Positions 34,912 through 37,997 of a stretch of DNA of 37,997 nucleotides are shown one piece after another. How positions within the stretch are numbered: position 1 is the first letter of the stretch; each line of letters begins with the position of its first letter. Below the pieces are notes generated by a model. It was not told the origin of the DNA. It saw only the letters and a program-made list of their open reading frames with translations, and made no database searches. Made by a program: the position numbers and the translations under genes. This stretch comes from 40-80 sp964503665 (GTDB lineage: Bacteria; Bacteroidota; Bacteroidia; Flavobacteriales_D; Crocinitomicaceae): contig CAZDAR010000026.1 of the NCBI GenBank assembly GCA_964503665.1, positions 1-37,997 on the forward strand, in the 5' to 3' direction.

Positions 34912-35043
34912 CACAATAAAAGATTGAAAAGCGTTAATTTTTGAAATATTGCAAATGCATAATTTCGATTGTGAATGCAATCGGTTTTTAATTGAGAGTT
35001 AATATTCGTCGCTATTGGGACGGAATGCAATTTGACTCAACAA

Positions 35044-35116
35044 GGGGAATTAGCTCATTTGGTAGAGCGCTTCGCTGGCAGTGAAGAGGTGATCGGTTCG
35101 ATTCCGATATTCTCCA
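35044..35116 (+). tRNA. tRNA-Ala(GGC)
   Basis: A 73-base tRNA with acceptor stem GGGGAAT/ATTCTCC, anticodon arm CTTCG-CTGGCAG-TGAAG (anticodon GGC, alanine) and T arm ATCGG-TTCGATT-CCGAT. It lies 132 bases after tRNA-Ser with no clear promoter of its own, so both may be one transcript. CCA is not encoded. Confidence 0.95.
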
Positions 35117-35239
35117 CATAAAATTTGAAAGTTACTTTTTCTTATTTTCTCCACTATAACGAGACTGTACATTTAATCATTCTTACTATATTTTGCTAGA
35201 ATGATGTAAATTAAATCGCATTAATTTCAAAAATTACAA

Positions 35240-35247
35240 TACCTTTG
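35240..35247 (+). promoter_or_regulatory. -7 promoter box for the pseudouridine synthase gene
   Basis: TACCTTTG matches TAnnTTTG fully and lies 13 bases before ATG 35261 and 22 before ATG 35270. No convincing -33 box is present. Confidence 0.45.
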
Positions 35248-35260
35248 TAGCTTAAATTGA

Positions 35261-36235
35261 ATGCTCGTTATGAACAAACCCGCTAAAAGCAAATCCGCTA
35301 GAAGCACTACTGCTAAAGGTAAACCCGCTAGAGGCAGTTTCGCCAAGGGAAATCCCGCTAAAAGTAAACCGACAAAAAGTACGAAACCCTCAACAAAGAA
35401 GCACGAAACTTTACCGAAGGATGAAGAAAAGTCGGCTAAGAATAATTATCGACCAAGATCAGGTAGCCCAAGTCTTGATAAAAAATACACGAGTCACAAA
35501 TTAAAAGAGAAACTTCCAGATTTGAATCGGGAAGATATGCGTTTGAATAAGTTTTTATCGAATGCAGGTATTGCTTCTCGTCGTCAAGCAGATGTTTTGA
35601 TTGAGTCAGGAAATGTAACTGTGAATGGTGAAATCATCACTGAACTAGGGTTTAGAATTAAGCCGACAGACACGGTTAAGTATGACGGTGAAAAGATCCA
35701 AGGTGAAAAGAAGCGCTATTTCTTAATGAATAAGCCAAAAGATTTCGTTACCGATGATTCGATAGGGAAAAAGTCAGTGATGTCATTGATAGCTAAAGCA
35801 TGTAAAGAACAAATTTATCCCGTAGGACAATTAGATAAAGAAACGGTGGGTGTTTTATTATTCACAAATGATAGTGATTTAATGAAGCATCTAACACATC
35901 CTAAGAATCAGATTAAGCGAATTTACCACGTAGAAGTAGAGCGTCCACTTTCGTATGATGACATTGAAAAATTGAAAAATGGTATTCACTTGAGTGACGG
36001 TCTGGTGAAATGTGGTAACGCTGAATATGTGAAGAATGGAAAAAGTACCGAGGTAGGAATAGAAATTCGTTCAGGAAAAAATAAAATTGTAAAGAGATTG
36101 TTTGAGAAGTTGGGCCATACAATTGTAAAATTAGATCGCGTTCAGTTTGCTGGGTTAACTAAGAAAGACTTGCCGAGAGGAACGTACCGTGAATTATCAG
36201 AAAAAGAAGTTTCATTTTTAAAAATGGTTCCATGA
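35261..36235 (+). CDS. rRNA pseudouridine synthase, RsuA/RluB family, with basic repeat N-terminus
   Basis: A 324-residue enzyme (start ATG 35261, or ATG 35270 three codons later). Residues 5-47 are a low-complexity, Lys/Ala/Ser-rich leader with a five-residue repeat. Then comes an S4 RNA-binding domain (about 93-150, MRLNKFLSNAGIASRRQADV) and the catalytic domain with YPVGQLDKETVGVLLFTND. Asp192 is the catalytic residue; the usual motif has GRLD, here GQLD. It modifies uridine in 23S or 16S rRNA; the exact site (RluB, RluE, RluF or RsuA type) cannot be decided from the sequence alone. Its stop overlaps the next gene by four bases. Confidence 0.88.
   Translation: MLVMNKPAKSKSARSTTAKGKPARGSFAKGNPAKSKPTKSTKPSTKKHETLPKDEEKSAKNNYRPRSGSPSLDKKYTSHKLKEKLPDLNREDMRLNKFLSNAGIASRRQADVLIESGNVTVNGEIITELGFRIKPTDTVKYDGEKIQGEKKRYFLMNKPKDFVTDDSIGKKSVMSLIAKACKEQIYPVGQLDKETVGVLLFTNDSDLMKHLTHPKNQIKRIYHVEVERPLSYDDIEKLKNGIHLSDGLVKCGNAEYVKNGKSTEVGIEIRSGKNKIVKRLFEKLGHTIVKLDRVQFAGLTKKDLPRGTYRELSEKEVSFLKMVP
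35276..35380 (+). repeat. Seven 15-bp coding repeats (pentapeptide xPAKS)
   Basis: The leader of the pseudouridine synthase gene consists of seven consecutive 15-base units encoding KPAKS, KSARS, TTAKG, KPARG, SFAKG, NPAKS and KPTKS. The nucleotide units are diverged but share the pattern aaacccgctaaaagc. The result is a strongly basic, probably disordered tail. Confidence 0.75.
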
Positions 36236-37113
36236 GAGCTAAAGTTTGGGCAGTAGTATGTATTATAGCATTGTTCAGTTTTTCACTAAGTGTAAATGCG
36301 CAAGTAAAAAAGCAAAGACCTACCAAAAATTCTATTGGTAAAGGCGCATTGTTTTTATATTGGGGATATAACAAATCGGTTTACTCTAAAAGTAAAATGA
36401 ATTTTGTTGGACCAGGTTATGACTTTACCTTATCAGGTGTTAAGGCTTCTGATAGACCTAGCATGAATCTGAAGACTTACTTTAACCCAAAGACTTTCTC
36501 TGTCCCACAATTTAATATACGTGCAGGTTATTTTTTCAGTGACAACTGGGCTATTAATATTGGTTATGACCATATGAAATACGTCGTGGACGAACAGGAA
36601 AATACACTTCTTTCAGGACATATCAACCCAGGAGTTGACGCAGTATGGAGTGGAGATTACACAAATGAAAAAGTGGTGTTAAATTCCGATCATTTCCACT
36701 ATGAAAATACAAATGGACATAACTATATTCACGCAGAAATAATGTACGGAATATACCTTTATCGTACACCCAATAAACAATTTGCAATTTCTACTTTATT
36801 TGGAGCAGGCTTTGGAGGAATTTTATCCTTTAACGACCTTACATTTGGTGGTAAAAAAGACATGGTAACAATTTCAATGTCTGGTTATGGTGTAAATGCA
36901 CAAGTAGGTGTTCGTTTCGAGTTTTTCAATCACTTCTTTATTCAGTCTGAATTTAGTGGAGGCTTAATGCATCAAGTGAAAGTAAATAACCGACCAAACA
37001 TACCTGAAGCATATACACGTCATGCTTTTGGATACGGTATGTTTCAAACAAATATTGGTGGTATCGTTTACATTCGGTCTAAAAACGGTTGTGATACTTG
37101 CCCAAAGTGGTAA
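36232..37113 (+). CDS. Outer-membrane beta-barrel protein
   Basis: A 293-residue exported protein. The signal peptide (1-24) ends SLSVNAQ. The mature sequence alternates hydrophobic and polar residues over many short strands (ALFLYWGYNKSVYS, NIRAGYFFSDNWAINIGYDH, VNAQVGVRFEFFNHFFIQSE), with aromatic girdle residues at strand ends, as in porin-like or OmpA-like barrels of Bacteroidota. The C-terminus SKNGCDTCPKW is unusual in having a CxxC pair. Its ATG overlaps the stop of the pseudouridine synthase gene by four bases. Its function is not predictable. Confidence 0.75.
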   Translation: MRAKVWAVVCIIALFSFSLSVNAQVKKQRPTKNSIGKGALFLYWGYNKSVYSKSKMNFVGPGYDFTLSGVKASDRPSMNLKTYFNPKTFSVPQFNIRAGYFFSDNWAINIGYDHMKYVVDEQENTLLSGHINPGVDAVWSGDYTNEKVVLNSDHFHYENTNGHNYIHAEIMYGIYLYRTPNKQFAISTLFGAGFGGILSFNDLTFGGKKDMVTISMSGYGVNAQVGVRFEFFNHFFIQSEFSGGLMHQVKVNNRPNIPEAYTRHAFGYGMFQTNIGGIVYIRSKNGCDTCPKW

Positions 37114-37153
37114 ACTTATTTTTCTAATTAAATTTTTTTAAGTCCATATTTAT

Positions 37154-37197
37154 GATTTTCTGAAAAAAGATATTATATCTATTTTTCAAATAAAATC
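37154..37197. other. Imperfect AT-rich hairpin between the barrel gene and ssb
   Basis: TGAAAAAAGATAT (37161-37173) faces ATATCTATTTTTCA (37175-37188), with outer GATTTT/AAAATC support. It lies directly before the ssb promoter. It may end the upstream transcript, although no clean T run follows. Confidence 0.3.
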
Positions 37198-37203
37198 GTA
37201 TAA

Positions 37204-37235
37204 TTTGTTATTTTCAGTAAAAAAAAGTATATTTT
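37204..37235 (+). promoter_or_regulatory. Promoter of ssb
   Basis: TTTG (37204-37207), a 20-base spacer and TATATTTT (37228-37235) match the Bacteroidota promoter at eleven of twelve positions. The leader before ATG 37283 is about 43 bases. Confidence 0.65.
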
Positions 37236-37282
37236 TAATCACTGAAATCTGAATAATAACCTAATAACAAATTAATTTAAGT

Positions 37283-37720
37283 ATGGCAACAGTATTCGAG
37301 ACGCGCTTAATAGGAAACATTGGAAAAGACGCGGTAGTAAAGCAAATGGAACGCGGTGTTTTAGCTATAAATTTTCCAGTCGCACATAACAAAAATTGGA
37401 AAGACAAGAAGAATGGCAGTTTGAAAACCAAGACTACTTGGGTGAATTGTACCATTTGGAAAAAGGAAGGCGCCAACATGAGAATCCTTGATTATTTAAA
37501 AAAAGGAACGCTAGTTGAGCTTTTAGGAACACCATTTGCAAAAGCCTTCACACAAGAAGATGGTTTTGTTCGAACAGAAATTCGATTAAATGTATCTAAA
37601 ACAAACATCCTTCGTCCAGCGAAAACATCAGAAGATAAGTATGAAGAATCTGATTTTGAAGAAGATGAATACACTGAAACAGAATTAGATGATTTCACAA
37701 TAGACGAGGAAGATTTTTAA
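37283..37720 (+). CDS. ssb: Single-stranded DNA-binding protein
   Basis: A 145-residue SSB that coats single-stranded DNA in replication, repair and recombination. The OB fold covers about residues 1-108, with the typical start TRLIGNIGKDAVVKQM, the central TTWVNCTIWKKEGANM and YLKKGTLVELLGTPFAKAF. The C-terminal 30 residues are very acidic and end TIDEEDF. The classical protein-interaction tip DDDIPF is thus reduced to an acidic end with a terminal Phe. Start and length are normal for Bacteroidota. Confidence 0.93.
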   Translation: MATVFETRLIGNIGKDAVVKQMERGVLAINFPVAHNKNWKDKKNGSLKTKTTWVNCTIWKKEGANMRILDYLKKGTLVELLGTPFAKAFTQEDGFVRTEIRLNVSKTNILRPAKTSEDKYEESDFEEDEYTETELDDFTIDEEDF

Positions 37721-37727
37721 ATTATTT

Positions 37728-37758
37728 AAAATATGTGAAAAAAGTTCATATTTTTTTT
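37728..37758 (+). terminator. Putative weak terminator of ssb
   Basis: AAAATATG (37728-37735) pairs with CATATTTT (37747-37754), with an 11-base loop, followed by T up to 37758. The stem is AT-rich and so weak. Its T run overlaps the -33 box of the tRNA-Asn promoter. Confidence 0.45.
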
Positions 37759-37786
37759 GGTAGTATAGAAACAATAATTATATTTG
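37756..37786 (+). promoter_or_regulatory. Promoter of tRNA-Asn
   Basis: TTTG (37756-37759), a 19-base spacer and TATATTTG (37779-37786) match every position of the Bacteroidota consensus, the best promoter in the window. The tRNA begins 16 bases downstream of the -7 box. Confidence 0.8.
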
Positions 37787-37801
37787 CACTCGCAATGAAA
37801 T

Positions 37802-37875
37802 TCCTCCTTAGCTCAGTTGGTTAGAGCATCTGACTGTTAATCAGAGGGTCTCAGGTTCAAGTCCTGAAGGAGGAG
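37802..37875 (+). tRNA. tRNA-Asn(GTT)
   Basis: A 74-base tRNA with acceptor stem TCCTCCT/AGGAGGA, anticodon arm CTGAC-TGTTAAT-CAG giving anticodon GTT (asparagine), and T arm TCAGG-TTCAAGT-CCTGA. The discriminator base is G. CCA is not encoded. Confidence 0.95.
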
Positions 37876-37886
37876 CTTAAAAATCA

Positions 37887-37915
37887 AAGGGTTACAGAAA
37901 TGTAGCCCTTTTTTT
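37887..37915 (+). terminator. Terminator of tRNA-Asn
   Basis: AAGGGTTACA (37887-37896), the stable loop GAAA and TGTAGCCCTT (37901-37910), with one G-U pair, are followed by T up to 37915. This is a standard intrinsic terminator, 12 bases after the tRNA. Confidence 0.85.
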
Positions 37916-37997
37916 ATAGAGCGGTCGTGTCTGGGTGTATTGGGATGGATCAAGTTCAAAAGTTGGGGATTAGGCATAAATTTGAGTTAATCGAAAA

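Noticed and set aside
34818..35030. Minus-strand open frame across tRNA-Ser
   Set aside because: Its start is the antisense translation of the tRNA gene (a CGERGIRTLG-type peptide), a well-known false prediction over tRNA-Ser genes.
37876..37997. Possible integration site of a mobile element at the 3' end of tRNA-Asn
   Set aside because: tRNA-Asn genes are common attachment sites, but no integrase and no repeat of the tRNA 3' end is visible in the 120 remaining bases.
1..37997. CRISPR arrays, insertion sequences, prophage or known defence systems
   Set aside because: No regularly spaced repeats, transposase, integrase or defence-type proteins were found; the inverted repeats seen are terminators or operators.

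Overview
The window is AT-rich bacterial chromosome from the phylum Bacteroidota, most likely order Flavobacteriales; I cannot fix the genus. The evidence is a type IX secretion sorting-domain remnant, a CcoN-CcoO fusion with a one-haem CcoP, promoters of the Bacteroidota form TTTG-N18-20-TAnnTTTG, few Shine-Dalgarno sequences, and zinc-independent ribosomal protein L31. One run of 100 N, flanked by duplicated contig ends, shows that this is a draft scaffold.

Layout. 1-1.7 kb: a partial envelope protein, a beta-propeller-like lipoprotein and a broken T9SS sorting domain. 2-4 kb: clpP-clpX, with a terminator-like hairpin just before clpX. 4.1-6 kb: a YcxB-like membrane protein split by the gap, then a DivIC/FtsB-like protein and truA. 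6-10.3 kb: a TPR protein coupled to a small lipoprotein, and a long acyl-CoA dehydrogenase. 10.5-14 kb: a tight trhO-lgt-lnt operon for tRNA modification and lipoprotein maturation. 14.1-19.6 kb: a Nudix hydrolase, a WG-repeat protein, rpmE2, a TauE-like permease and ffh.

19.7-26.1 kb is the accessory, decaying part. It holds three clear gene remnants: a cadherin/DUF1566-type lipoprotein, a family 2 glycosyltransferase, and a chimera of sensor-kinase N-terminus and response-regulator C-terminus. Intact genes lie among them: a DUF1456 protein, a tandem pair of small membrane proteins and a DUF4139 (MuiA-like) protein.

26.4-32.7 kb is a microaerobic respiration operon, ccoS-ccoNO-ccoQ-ccoP-ccoG-ccoH plus a SafE-like permease. 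It is preceded by an FNR/CRP-like dyad about 62 bp upstream of the predicted transcription start. The copper ATPase CcoI that often accompanies these genes is absent. 32.7-34.8 kb: an overlapping lipoprotein-tatD-ansA operon. 34.8-38 kb: tRNA-Ser(GGA), tRNA-Ala(GGC), an rRNA pseudouridine synthase with a pentapeptide-repeat N-terminus, an outer-membrane barrel protein, ssb and tRNA-Asn(GTT).

I found no CRISPR array, complete mobile element, phage or recognisable defence system. The most notable signals are the clpP-clpX hairpin, the FNR-like site, the near-leaderless promoters and the decayed genes.
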